A stretch of 37,100 bases of DNA from Reticulitermes lucifugus (Eukaryota > Arthropoda > Insecta > Blattodea > Rhinotermitidae), in the NCBI GenBank assembly GCA_026260175.1, contig JAKCWW010004866.1, forward strand, positions 1-37,100, in the 5' to 3' direction. The notes under the pieces were generated by a model that was not told the DNA's origin, ran no database searches, and was given only the letters and a program-made list of their open reading frames with translations. The stretch's first letter is position 1, and every line of letters begins with the position of its first letter. Position numbers and translations under genes: made by a program. This document shows positions 33,001 to 36,445 of the stretch, one piece after another.

Positions 33001-35038
33001 GTAAAAAGGTAAAGTTCTCCCTAGAACAGGCCACGAAGGCCCAGAGGGGGAGTAGAGGTATAGCTGTACTCTTTCTTTAACCCTGGCACTAAATGAGGGT
33101 GGGTGGTCAACTCCACACTCCATTATATATGTAATAAAAATAAAATAGGGCTGAGGATTGAACCTTGAGGCACAGCATGTTTAAGTTCCTTTAAATCAGA
33201 CATGTAACTTTCTGATATCTTCTTGTTACGTTCCTCATAATTTATTTCAACATGCTGTTTCCAATTTGATAAATAAAACAAAGATTTGCTGTACCACTAA
33301 TTCCATAAGCATCTAATTTAGAAAGCAAAATTTTATGGCATAATAGATCATATGCTTTTGATAAATCAAAGAAAATTTCCATAAAGTTTATCTTTTTTTC
33401 AGTGGCCTTTTGAATCATGTATCACAATTTCAGTTGATTTTCCCTCCGTGAAACCATTTTGTGCTTCTGTTAAAATGTTATTCTTCAATATAATTTTATT
33501 GCAGTTTTTAATCTATGTGGAAAAATTCTTGATTTCATTGAAACTTTATATATGTCAGTGAGGGGTTTGTAATAAATTTTAAACATTTTTTACAACCAAA
33601 TGCAGGCTTAGGAACATTGTTTCTGGAAGTTTATTAATTTTTACTGTGTCCTCTGGTATATTTCAAATACCTCACCATTATGTTCTGTCAGTTGTACTGT
33701 ATCAATGAAATAGGTGTTAAATAACTTTGCAATAATTTTCAGATTTGTTATCTTATTGGATGCTCAGTTTATTTCAGTTTGCTTATTATTGAATGTGGAG
33801 AGATGTAAAGCCTGAAACTCAGATTTTGCACTCTTGAATTTTACTACCCCCCAATTTTACGCACTTTTTGTTTCATCCTGGCCATGCGCTCATAAGAATA
33901 ATGCTAAATCATACATGTTGTACTTCATTACCGTGCAGCTCTAGTACAGCCATCACAATCATACCAGCAATAGCATTCATAAAATAAAAGTATAATTGAT
34001 ATAATATTAATTCTTCTAAATTTATATAATTTTATATTGCTGGCAAATTTATGTGATTTAACAAAGAACTGGCACTTTTTTTATTAAATATACAAGTATG
34101 CAAGTCTGAGACTAAATGTAAGAGTTATGAAACAGATGTGGACATTATTCCTGTATCCTCTCTTTGAATATTCATGTTTTTGTTATTTTGGATATAATAT
34201 TGCAGAGAATTATAAGTATTTGCATGAGCTTCTGGAAGCGTTGGTGCCTGTAGAGCGAAGCAGTACAATTTGTGGCTGGAATAACAGGGGTCAGCTGCTT
34301 TGGGACTACCTGAAAATTATAGGTGAAGTGGATACATTGCTAGCTAACCAAGACCTTGCTGCAGGATACCAGCTGGAGAAGTTACAGCCTCAGTTGAGTG
34401 GTCTGTGTGCACGGATCAACATGTTGCCTTGTCCGACTGCAATGGATAGGTATGTAGCATCTGCTTATTTGTGAACTGAAAGTTTTTGTTACTGAAGTAA
34501 CTTCATTTGAAGGGTCTGTCTGTGTTTGTTTGTTTGTTTGTTTCCTACATTGCTGTGAGAATGGAATGAAATGTATGGCAGATGAAAAAGATTCATGAAC
34601 ATTTGCCTCTGTAAACTTACAAGTCCCATGATGGATTTTACTGCACATCATCTTAATAGCAGATCCATTCTATTTTCATAGTTTCTGAATTCCAATAAAT
34701 GAGGGCATTTATGGCTAAGAGCTGCTGCTGGGTAGTGAAGAATGCCCTAGACATGGTTTTGTTGGCATATTGCTATATATAAAAGACTATTCTCTTTTAC
34801 AGAATGCAGATACTAAATGATACATTATTGTTTCCCTTGCAGGTTGTGTCAGTCTGAAATTGCCAAACGTACGGTCCATGTGGTACGAAATGTGTTGCTT
34901 CTACAAAAAGGAGAAGTGGGAGTTTCGTCGCGCGTGTTAGCGCACTTGGTGACACAGCTTCCTCTGCCTGAGGATTATGCACAACAAGAACTGAGACAGG
35001 TGGTGAGGTCTTGTGTGGCAGAATTTGCACCTCATTGA
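2147..35038 (+). CDS. Nup98-96: Nup98-96 nuclear pore precursor, 3' portion, 19 exons (5' end outside window)
   Basis: Spliced gene. Exons seen: 2147-2385, 2802-2909, 4287-4420, 5321-5560, 6976-7229, 8602-8757, 11517-11643, 11900-12028, 13932-14117, 20462-20850, 24086-24305, 25466-25702, 26010-26244, 28569-28835, 29020-29175, 29887-30042, 31761-31858, 34206-34449, 34843-35038. All have AG/GT borders and matching phases, and they sum to 3771 nt (1256 codons plus TGA). Known for the family: one polypeptide cleaves itself at HF|S, giving Nup98 (FG nucleoporin, mRNA export) and Nup96 (alpha-solenoid scaffold of the Nup107-160/Y complex, partner of Sec13). Seen here: the autoproteolytic domain (GIVLRRVGYYTIPS, GLNRRAQVTLD, GSWVFKVDHFSKYGL) and Nup96 landmarks (GRSFRVGWG, LDWKRAFALHLW, LCFHLLKLYS, DPLDYRLSW, GLWHWAIFVLLH, PLPEDYA). 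The upstream FG repeats and start codon are outside. A further candidate exon lies at 17122-17262. Identity is very secure; exact ends of exons 4, 6 and 10 are less certain. Confidence 0.97.
2802..2909 (+). CDS. Nup98-96: Nup98-96 exon 2: basic/polar linker
   Basis: Acceptor ATTTGTTGCAG, donor ATGAG|GTGTGT. The first base completes the Trp codon of exon 1, and the frame then reads LRRSLRKSTGESEREHE and ends PSSPLIITTVM with two bases left over. The arginine-rich start could contribute to nuclear localisation (inference). It has no recognisable domain; phase continuity on both sides is the main support. Confidence 0.85.
2986..3030. repeat. (GTA)n/(GTG)n microsatellite
   Basis: About eleven GTA units are followed by GTG units, uninterrupted, inside intron 2. 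Confidence 0.95.
3911..4231 (+). mobile_element. mariner-like element, internally deleted
   Basis: The ends form imperfect inverted repeats: left GATGTCCAAAAAGTAAGAT, right (reverse complement) GGTCTGCAAAGTAAGATTA, each followed by an ACAGTT-like stretch. TA flanks both sides (3909-3910, 4232-4233). Inside, about 3974-4017, a plus-strand frame reads SSDLLPPDFHLFGP, the SPDLAPxDFHLFGP signature near the C-terminal end of the mariner/Tc1 DDE domain. The rest of the transposase is missing. Confidence 0.72.
4287..4420 (+). CDS. Nup98-96: Nup98-96 exon 3: linker with second KEN motif
   Basis: Acceptor CCTTTCTTTCAG, consensus donor TCTG|GTAAGT. It reads SPGRRINDSVIDNTIADIKT, comparable in position to the conserved D(D/S)TI stretch that precedes the vertebrate autoproteolytic domain, and ends with a Ser/Asn-rich run. 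A second DKEN motif lies at 4381-4392. It ends in phase 1, which fits both possible acceptors of exon 4. Confidence 0.88.
4421..5320. other. Intron 3
   Basis: At about 4625-4710, minus strand, there is a GAAGATGGCCTAAGGGC...AAACCAAGTTGGGGC stretch. It resembles the 3' tail of Penelope-like or LINE elements (weak). The final 60 nt are an in-frame possible exon extension. Nothing else is recognised. Confidence 0.4.
5321..5560 (+). CDS. Nup98-96: Nup98-96 exon 4: first half of the Nup98 autoproteolytic domain
   Basis: Acceptor TTGACTGTTCCAG, donor ATAG|GTGAAT. The exon encodes GIVLRRVGYYTIPSLDELV, then VDNFTVGREGYGNVFFPDS and INLDEI, the N-terminal half of the Nup98 C-terminal (APD) domain that docks Nup98 to Nup96 and Nup88. 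The start is ambiguous: the reading frame is open 60 nt further upstream to a second AG at 5259-5260, also phase 1, which would add 20 residues beginning DEKKDEKCSRY. I chose 5321 because its acceptor has the better pyrimidine tract. Confidence 0.95.
   Translation: MTAWRQMNLLQSWKVRIHIQLELCCVELATIQFHLWMSLYVICVMMAAAWWITLQLVVRVMAMSSSLTHLMWLILTWMK
5561..6975. other. Intron 4
   Basis: Contains SINE copy 1 (6325-6576). I see nothing else recognisable in 5561-6308 or 6593-6960. Confidence 0.7.
6325..6576 (+). mobile_element. tRNA-derived SINE (copy 1) with perfect 16-bp target duplication
   Basis: The flanks carry the identical 16-mer TATGAAGTGCTTTGAG at 6309-6324 and 6577-6592. The head contains a box-B-like GGGATCGAATCCCGG. 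The body (GGTACCGGGTCAT, CACCCACCCCAT, CCTTCATGGCCTGTTCTAG) is shared with the copies at 7251, 24657 and 33001. The 3' end is TTTACCTTTACC. Box A seems partly deleted compared with copy 2. It lies in intron 4. Confidence 0.9.
6976..7229 (+). CDS. Nup98-96: Nup98-96 exon 5: second half of the autoproteolytic domain
   Basis: Acceptor TTTTATTGCAG, donor TTCAAA|GTGAGT. It continues the domain with HFRHKEVMLYPDDEKKP, VGCGLNRRAQVTLDRVWP and LEYRPQTGSWVFK. These are the conserved blocks that surround the cleavage site. The exon ends on a codon boundary four codons before the scissile bond. A SINE insertion lies immediately inside the downstream intron (see 7251-7500). Confidence 0.97.
7251..7500 (-). 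mobile_element. tRNA-derived SINE (copy 2), antisense, just inside intron 5
   Basis: Reverse complement of the same family as copy 1: its 3' end (GGTAAAGTTCACCC on the plus strand) is at 7254, and its tRNA-like head with TAGTCAGTATAGCA (box-A-like) and GGGATTAAATCCC (degenerate box B) is near 7500. Target duplication: ACCTGAGATGGTAGT at 7236-7250 and ACCTGAGATGGTGGT at 7501-7515 (one mismatch). The duplication begins directly after the donor hexamer GTGAGT (7230-7235) of exon 5. Confidence 0.88.
7516..8601. other. Intron 5 remainder
   Basis: A 122-codon minus-strand open frame (7584-7952) has no recognisable motif and is probably chance. Nothing else is recognised. Confidence 0.6.
8602..8757 (+). 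CDS. Nup98-96: Nup98-96 exon 6: HFS self-cleavage site and N-terminus of Nup96
   Basis: Acceptor CCTTATTGCAAG. The exon opens with VDHFSKYGLSDSDEED. The His-Phe-Ser codons are 8608-8616, and by family knowledge the Phe-Ser bond is cut, so Nup96 starts at the Ser codon 8614. The catalytic HFS triad is intact. The rest is Lys/Gln-rich (QQEEKQQKKQQQ), probably disordered. The donor is uncertain: GAG|GTCAGT at 8757 or AAG|GTACAA at 8778. Both are phase 0, and the second adds seven residues. Confidence 0.93.
8758..10189. other. Intron 6, left part
   Basis: Only homopolymer-rich stretches (T-runs near 9217-9253) and short chance frames. No repeat is recognised before the pogo pseudogene. Confidence 0.6.
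10190..11353 (-). pseudogene. pogo/Tigger (CENP-B-like) transposase pseudogene
   Basis: Reading the minus strand from 11353 down gives the family's blocks in the correct order: CENP-B HTH part KKWFDCFRRSAILHNTHISGE (normally GWFxRFxxRxxLHNIKxxGE); FPENLIHNVENRAL (normally NVDETGL, catalytic Asp lost); PGDFNLN (normally GDxKLKP); then 10580-10798 NHMPGYPLSLETL, LLPNTMSPLQLMD and FKPYNLRKTL (normally DNAPGHP, LPPNTTSLLQPMD, FKAYYLRRT); then DDVEELL near 10400. Frames change and stops intervene, so it is inactive. I found no TIRs. It is a different, more complete lineage than the 147 and 27203 copies. Confidence 0.82.
11517..11643 (+). CDS. Nup98-96: Nup98-96 exon 7: Nup96 N-terminal acidic linker
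   Basis: Acceptor CTTACATTTCAG, donor ATATG|GTAATG. It reads MSLGLSDGLLSSDIGHRHG, then an acidic block LEDDQDMEEG, and ends in phase 1. Position and acidity match the poorly conserved start of Nup96, where vertebrates have an LEESMPED-like stretch. Support is mainly frame continuity with exons 6 and 8. Confidence 0.83.
11900..12028 (+). CDS. Nup98-96: Nup98-96 exon 8: Nup96 LAREVGSPTHKVQLMKASFF segment
   Basis: Acceptor AATTTTTTCAG, consensus donor TCTG|GTAAGT. LAREVGSPTHKVQLMKASFF followed by an acidic VEEEGD run matches a conserved Nup96 block (vertebrate pattern G-x-x-P-H-x-x-Q-x-M-K-A-S, then acidic). It is phase 1 at both ends. Confidence 0.92.
12029..13931. other. Intron 8
   Basis: A (TG)n tract lies at about 13619-13645. 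A minus-strand open frame 13217-13414 contains VTPAGPQATVPAVQFDPDGF, whose composition looks coding-like but which I do not recognise. Nothing else. Confidence 0.5.
13619..13645. repeat. (TG)n microsatellite
   Basis: A short TG dinucleotide tract interrupted once by TTGG. Confidence 0.9.
13932..14117 (+). CDS. Nup98-96: Nup98-96 exon 9: Nup96 linker
   Basis: Acceptor GCCTTCATTTAG, donor AAGG|GTGAGA. It encodes 62 codons with EKEISVPRLPKSFALFRTQ and a Ser/Pro-rich end (SAPEPSPQRT). It is phase 1 at both ends. The next securely homologous exon is 6.3 kb away, and a frame-compatible candidate exon lies between them at 17122-17262. Confidence 0.88.
14118..17121. other. Intron 9, left part
   Basis: This is long and AT-rich. 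It includes a short ATG/AAC low-complexity area (14226-14272) and one N (14469). I recognise no gene or mobile element in it. Confidence 0.55.
17122..17262 (+). CDS. Nup98-96: Candidate Nup98-96 exon 9b, 141 nt, carrying an in-frame TGA at its last complete codon
   Basis: Acceptor AGCTTGCTTTAG and consensus donor AA|GTAAGT bound a 47-codon segment of phase 1 at both ends, so it fits between exons 9 and 10 without a frame change. It reads VQDLKKPHLPKSPSTTAQLL and ends SQLQIIGTRRVA, which resembles a Nup96 stretch ending in VGTRRQLG in vertebrates. The next codon, 17259-17261, is TGA, one base before the donor. It may be a real exon with a sequence error or nonsense allele, a poison exon, or a chance open stretch. 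Using the alternative donor GG|GTGGCA would avoid the stop but break phase. It is not counted in the 1256-codon total. Confidence 0.5.
17263..18572. other. Intron between candidate exon 9b and exon 10, left part
   Basis: At about 17620-17770 a GC-richer stretch (GTGAAGTGGTCAGGGCATGA, CACCTCTCCACCTATGAC) looks like a decayed SINE, but box B is not visible. The rest is unremarkable. Confidence 0.35.
18573..18702. repeat. Foldback insertion with 14-bp flanking direct repeats
   Basis: CATTGTTAATAGCC occurs at 18573-18586 and 18689-18702. Between them are 102 nt whose core (18633-18659) is a perfect inverted repeat: GCGTCGTGTGGTA, one central base, then its complement. Outer complementary pairs TTACAC/GTGTAA and ATGAAATCTG/CAGATTTCAT extend the hairpin. 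It looks like a short retroelement 3' remnant with a target-site duplication, but the family was not identified. Confidence 0.75.
18703..19673. other. Intron sequence with nothing recognised
   Basis: AT-rich with no coding frame or repeat that I can name. Confidence 0.5.
19674..19848. mobile_element. pogo-type MITE
   Basis: A 175-nt element with inverted ends CAGTAAAACCCCAATTTAAT and (reverse complement of the right end) CAGTAAAACCCCTATTTAAT, 19 of 20 matching. Left flank is TA; right flank is TTA, so the TA duplication is imperfect. Subterminal copies of a (T/A)TTTAGTGAAAT motif occur inside. It has no coding capacity. Confidence 0.82.
19849..20461. other. Intron before exon 10, right part
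   Basis: At about 20110-20225, minus strand, a frame EVNICMFKYLCITFTPNIW faintly recalls the FKYLGVTL block of reverse transcriptases; too short to call. Two phase-1 acceptors (20440, 20461) end the intron. Confidence 0.35.
20462..20850 (+). CDS. Nup98-96: Nup98-96 exon 10: start of the structured Nup96 region (GRSFRVGWG)
   Basis: Acceptor TTTTACTGCACAG, donor ACG|GTTAGT. This is the longest exon, 130 codons. CLADTGLVMGRSFRVGWGR is the hallmark Nup96 motif, in the part that in yeast Nup145C supplies the blade completing the Sec13 propeller. Upstream it reads PKVAVLKHQSEVVPLSES, comparable to the vertebrate VPREKSVTYGK context. A second in-frame AG at 20440 would add seven residues. Confidence 0.96.
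20851..22509. other. Intron 10, left part
   Basis: I recognise nothing; the short open frames here lack known motifs. Confidence 0.5.
22510..22900 (+). pseudogene. mariner-superfamily (IS630-like) transposase relic
   Basis: Plus strand, with at least two frame changes: QFSLNIWCRNYLIG (family FSVNVWAGIVGDYLIG); then from 22639 GPLVFDDCMTVAYALNSLLQ, LLQDIPLQTRLRVWFQYSGAP (family ED.PL..R..MWFQHDGAPPH, second catalytic Asp lost: QY-S for QHD); then CWIHWFCSQALPVRS (family RWIGRGGPxxWPPRSP). The motif order is intact but stops intervene. Same broad family as 26730-27200 and 30990-31336. Confidence 0.72.
22981..23180. mobile_element. hAT-type MITE with perfect 8-bp target duplication
   Basis: Flanked by CTTTACAA at 22973-22980 and 23181-23188. 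Ends are CATGGATCTCCAACC and the complement of CATGGGTCTCCAACC (14 of 15). Inside are AAGGGCCACACC near the left and GGACCGCGGGTTGG at the right, typical of hAT non-autonomous elements. It is 200 bp with no coding capacity. It lies in intron 10. Confidence 0.9.
23189..24085. other. Intron 10, right part
   Basis: Contains the 43-bp minisatellite (23475-23601) and a G9-type run near 23730. Otherwise nothing is recognised. Confidence 0.6.
23475..23601. repeat. 43-bp tandem repeat, three units
   Basis: Units at 23475-23517, 23518-23560 and 23561-23601 each read TTCTGCACAGACACTG...GTAATTGACCTTCAGCATGTTG. Unit 3 lacks three bases (GTG) and has one further substitution. Unit 1 differs by two substitutions. 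Confidence 0.92.
24086..24305 (+). CDS. Nup98-96: Nup98-96 exon 11: Nup96 solenoid entry
   Basis: Acceptor ACACACAATTCAG, donor TTTGG|GTATGT. It encodes EPLEGHLRIQLRYCQSELED, CPLLMPCVGVDVLHAHCALA and RQVWNLCVALWGNLPDL, matching the vertebrate order (LELKLKHS, CPLIVPNLGV, WTLCEALWG). It runs from phase 0 to phase 1. Confidence 0.96.
24413..24485 (+). repeat. Probable SINE-tail relic
   Basis: CCAGGCTAATGCTGGGAAAG, TTAAATTAGGCCATGACGGC and TTCCTTCCACAT recall a widely dispersed insect SINE core (GCCAGGCAAATGCTGGG, TTAATTAAGGCCACGGCCGC, TTCCTTCC). The match is from memory and the ends are not defined. Confidence 0.45.
24657..24797 (-). mobile_element. SINE fragment (copy 3), tRNA-like head only
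   Basis: The plus strand shares GGTACCCATT.ATAGGA..CTGGG and CTGGTCTGGATG with copy 2, then diverges. On the minus strand the head reads TAGCATACTTGGTATAATGA (box-A-like), then CAGGAATTGTAACTC (degenerate box B). The 3' half is missing. An (AATA)n stretch follows on the plus-strand side. Confidence 0.68.
24798..25465. other. Intron 11, right part
   Basis: No feature recognised; a 101-codon minus-strand open frame (25032-25337) shows no motif. Confidence 0.5.
25466..25702 (+). CDS. Nup98-96: Nup98-96 exon 12: Nup96 alpha-solenoid
   Basis: Acceptor TTAATACAG, donor TGTG|GTAAAG. It contains RKEAVSEWLEDVVQQKV and CLLSGRKILEACQKTQDCG, corresponding to the family blocks ERRRAFSRWL and YLTGKRISEACSLAQQSGD. 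It is helix-rich and phase 1 at both ends. Confidence 0.96.
26010..26244 (+). CDS. Nup98-96: Nup98-96 exon 13: Nup96 alpha-solenoid
   Basis: Acceptor AATCTTTTACAG, donor TTATG|GTAATT. It encodes SLLAQLGSGPAAKQLVQRQL, DWQDVRADSYINEDRIKLL and GLDWKRAFALHLW, the last split in its Trp codon across the 2.3-kb intron that holds the mariner and pogo relics. It aligns directly with vertebrate Nup96 (LLTMQLVDW, SFIQDERLRIF, QLDWKRSLAIHLW). Confidence 0.97.
26245..26729. other. Intron 13, left part
   Basis: An 86-codon plus-strand open frame (26431-26691) has no recognisable motif. Nothing else. Confidence 0.5.
26730..27200 (-). pseudogene. mariner-superfamily (IS630-like) transposase relic, antisense
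   Basis: Minus strand from about 27170: SVTGVSYFEMLIQVVIPELD, ILQQDAAPAHYAADLHAFLN (family FQQDGAPPHYxxxVRxFLN, Asp retained), then after a frameshift GLLGWPPRSPDLTTSD (family WPPRSPDLTPLD), then IHIHSVGELAGN. The region between ends and the WIGRG motif is lost. The pogo copy B begins at its 5' side (27203), perhaps inserted into it. Confidence 0.8.
27203..28221 (-). mobile_element. pogo/Tigger-like transposon (copy B), N-terminal transposase remnant
   Basis: Reverse complement of the same family as copy A: shared stretches include CCATTTAAAACAATGTATTT near its 3' end and ATAATTTTCGGTTTAA near its 5' end. Both TIRs are decayed. The minus-strand frames 28006-27671 and 27680-27399 encode the CENP-B-type DNA-binding region: NQRKTITIKEKLDVI, SVRTIHDNAEKIKQSA, then FSARTGWFTKFTKRYNFHNI and MRGDNASANTVAAEKF. 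A local duplication of the NSWL segment with a GAT microsatellite breaks the frame between them. The DDE catalytic domain is absent, as in copy A. Confidence 0.85.
28222..28568 (-). pseudogene. Unidentified antisense coding-like fragment next to exon 14
   Basis: Minus strand 28568-28407 is open and reads KVYAFRSLPDEIRANFASHF, NEVGLTEANSRKLWKN, then VLDMK and TGA. A frame change then gives MKWKTQRNKHTSQLVW and, further on, an acidic or basic run. The composition and motif-like spacing suggest a decayed gene or retro-copy rather than chance, but I do not recognise the family. It directly abuts the exon 14 acceptor. Confidence 0.4.
28569..28835 (+). CDS. Nup98-96: Nup98-96 exon 14: Nup96 alpha-solenoid
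   Basis: Acceptor TGTATTTTTAG, consensus donor CTGAG|GTAAGC. The first base completes the Trp codon; the frame then reads YMCSPVASVTDALLQYENAF, IWDLCFHLLKLYSSRSHSL and TSDPLDYRL. These are very conserved Nup96 blocks. Confidence 0.97.
29020..29175 (+). CDS. Nup98-96: Nup98-96 exon 15: Nup96 alpha-solenoid
   Basis: Acceptor ACTTATTTTCAG, donor AAAAG|GTTAGT. It encodes SWLLHQVLNALGYSHIS and ASQLESQGLWHWAIFVLLHL, matching SWHLWEVLRALNYTHLS and AGQLESEGLWEWAIFVLLHI in vertebrates. It is phase 2 at both ends. Confidence 0.97.
29176..29886. other. Intron 15
   Basis: Nothing recognised apart from a short (GT)n at about 29799-29811. Confidence 0.6.
29887..30042 (+). CDS. Nup98-96: Nup98-96 exon 16: Nup96 alpha-solenoid
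   Basis: Acceptor GCTTTAATTTCAG, donor AATAG|GTTAGT. It encodes RKAAVLDMLGRHVDLSDNKE and LNIPSQWIFEAKATLASVCN, corresponding to REKAVRELLTRH and LRVPAKWIHEAKA. It is phase 2 at both ends. Confidence 0.96.
30043..30985. other. Intron 16, left part
   Basis: No feature recognised except a C9 homopolymer near 30811. Confidence 0.55.
30990..31336 (+). pseudogene. mariner-superfamily (IS630-like) transposase, C-terminal relic
   Basis: A plus-strand open frame uninterrupted to the TGA reads DDGIALHYYISKEEFLNSKF, LGHWIGRGDSC, CRHVKNTVYSNKIYDTEHLE and VCLSWVCQRSAL. It corresponds in order to the family's QDGAPPHYxxxVRxFLNxxF, GRWIGRGG, WGYVKxxVYxxxxxxxxxL and a final VCxxxxGxxxE. The WPPRSPDLTPLDFF block is altered (YPLEVLIQFSL). 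It shares no overlap with an exon and lies in intron 16. Confidence 0.78.
31337..31760. other. Intron 16, right part
   Basis: AT-rich. A short inverted repeat, AATACCATAAATTG / CAATTTATGGTATT region at about 31372-31401, could form a hairpin. Nothing else. Confidence 0.5.
31761..31858 (+). CDS. Nup98-96: Nup98-96 exon 17: Nup96 alpha-solenoid
   Basis: Acceptor CCCTCTTTGTACAG, donor TTAATG|GTATGC. It is a short 98-nt exon reading HKDAAYYLIKAGLWTKSHEV then IMKYIAADAIVN, matching EALCLFKAEHWNRCHKLI and RHLASDAIINE. It runs from phase 2 to phase 1. Confidence 0.95.
31859..32159. other. Intron 17, left part
   Basis: No recognisable feature. Confidence 0.5.
32160..33640 (-). pseudogene. Non-LTR retrotransposon (LINE) reverse transcriptase pseudogene, interrupted by a SINE
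   Basis: Minus strand, in order: TEAQNGFTEGKSTE (about 33465), FFDLSKAYDLLCHKILLSKL (33367-33310), AVPQGSILSPILFLL (VPQGS at 33159-33173), then the SINE insertion, then NLPVTTQGTTTVLFANDSKK. The last is the catalytic FADD box, here FAND, at 32944-32961. ELFKTLNILPLSCIYTTEVV and SMGIKLLPDQL follow (32632-32300), then FLLRKTFYSVEEYLSYE near 32240. Frameshifts and stops are frequent. Architecture and motifs fit a Jockey/CR1-like LINE. It lies in intron 17. Confidence 0.85.
33001..33121 (-). mobile_element. SINE fragment (copy 4), 3' half, nested in the LINE
   Basis: The plus strand reads GGTAAAGTTCTCCCTAGAAC, AGGCCACGAAGGCCCAGAGG and TTTAACCCTGGCACTAAATG, ending in GGGTGGTCAAC. It is the same 3' body and tail as copies 1 and 2, without the tRNA-like head. 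It interrupts the LINE frame between its LFLL and VLFAND motifs. Confidence 0.85.
33641..34205. other. Intron 17, right part
   Basis: AT-rich; may include further decayed LINE sequence on the minus strand up to about 33750, not provable by eye. Confidence 0.4.
34206..34449 (+). CDS. Nup98-96: Nup98-96 exon 18: Nup96 C-terminal solenoid
   Basis: Acceptor GATATAATATTGCAG, donor GATAG|GTATGT. It encodes NYKYLHELLEALVPVERSST, GQLLWDYLKIIGEVD and LQPQLSGLCARINMLPCPTA, matching NYDYLKGFLEDLAPPERSS, YLDYIRVIE and VTSLCSRIEQIQCYSAKDR. It runs from phase 1 to phase 2. Confidence 0.97.
34450..34842. other. Intron 18
   Basis: Contains a (TTTG)4 tract near 34524-34541. Otherwise nothing is recognised. 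Confidence 0.7.
34843..35038 (+). CDS. Nup98-96: Nup98-96 exon 19: Nup96 C-terminus and stop
   Basis: Acceptor TTTCCCTTGCAG. It encodes AKRTVHVVRNVLLLQKGEV, LAHLVTQLPLPEDYAQQEL and RSCVAEFAPH, then TGA at 35036-35038. The PLPEDYAxxEL motif followed by a short helix is the usual end of Nup96, so the C-terminus is complete. Confidence 0.97.
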
Positions 35039-36400
35039 TAAGATAGTGTTTCTTTTAATGTTGAAACTTTTTTGATTATGTCATACCCTTGTGTGAAGTA
35101 CATCATCATTTAAAAAGAATCACATCAAATTACTGACATATATAATACGATACTTCAGATGTGACATAAAATTATGAACTGCTGTGTTTTCCCACAATAT
35201 TATGTACATTAATGTACAATCTTAAAACATGTTACCTGAAGATTTTTCTGTGTATTATAAACATGTCATGAAAAACAGTACATCTGGCTTGCATGGGAGT
35301 AGCGGAACAAATGTAATGTGTGTGAACTATTTTAGGTTGTGAAGTGGTTGTGTAAGAGTGAAAGTCTTTTTTATGGTGATACCTGTCTGTGGCAAAGGGA
35401 TTTGTTAATTTTTCTCCAGCTGCTTTGGCACACCCAGTGCCAGTATGTACCACAAAATGTGTCAAACAGTTTATATATTTTGGGGAGAGCATGGGTATTT
35501 TTTCATGTGTGCAGGGTTTTAAAATAACCTTTGTATTAAATAAGAATGGAAATTCAATGTTCCTGCAGTTTAGATGGGCTTGTGTCTGTTTAGTACTCTG
35601 AGACAAAATTTTTTCTCTGAATTCAGAAATCTGGTTTAAATATACCACCTTGTTGTATCACATGAACAGCATTGCATGCACGAGAAATTTGACTGTGTCA
35701 ATATCCATCAGGTAACTGTGTCATGTTGCAAGTTCCTTAAATACTTTGCTTTATGTTTTAGAGCAGTTTATTTTATGCTTATATAATAGTTTTCCTTGCT
35801 CTGAAGTATACCTATTGGAAATAATTATAATTATGTCTAATTTTCACAAAAGATCTGCAGCCTTGCATTCATCGAAAGACTGAAATGTGATGTGTTCATC
35901 TGAGTAATATGAATGTAATGTTATTAAAGCTCAAATTTTCTGTATGTATTTAATTCTGTTATTAGATAGGTGGAGTGTTAACATTATAAACTCTGCTGTC
36001 TTTTATTAAGTTGGTTATTATGGTGTAATCACACAACCAGCTGCAAGGACAATTGCTGAAATCTCATTGTAACCATGAAGGTATTTTAAAGGAGAGCATT
36101 TGAGGCCTATATTTGTACTGATTTGTTATTATTTTTATGCACTGAAAACAGTAAAAAATGACATTTTGCCAGAGTATTTTGGGTGGTAGGTGTACAGTTC
36201 GATTATTACAATCCTCATAATCCCACAGTTACTTAATTCCCTATATACTGTGGTCATTGGTATATTGCAACACATTGTCACTGAAGAACACTGGTAAGAT
36301 TCCTAGTCATAGTAATGAGCAATGCAAATTCTGTATACAGGGATGGCTGGAACAGAAATGTCCAGGGATGGAGCATTAATAAAGGTTACTGTTTTAGTGC
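35039..36400 (+). other. Putative 3' UTR / downstream region of Nup98-96
   Basis: This is AT-rich and has no credible open frame. Possible poly(A) signals are ATTAAA at 35535-35540 and 35923-35928, and AATAAA at 36378-36383, the last followed by a GTTACTGTTTTAG stretch. Which one is used cannot be told from sequence alone. No repeat is recognised here. Confidence 0.4.
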
Positions 36401-36445
36401 CAATTATTATACATACATACATTTAATAGCCAGAGTAGCATAGTC

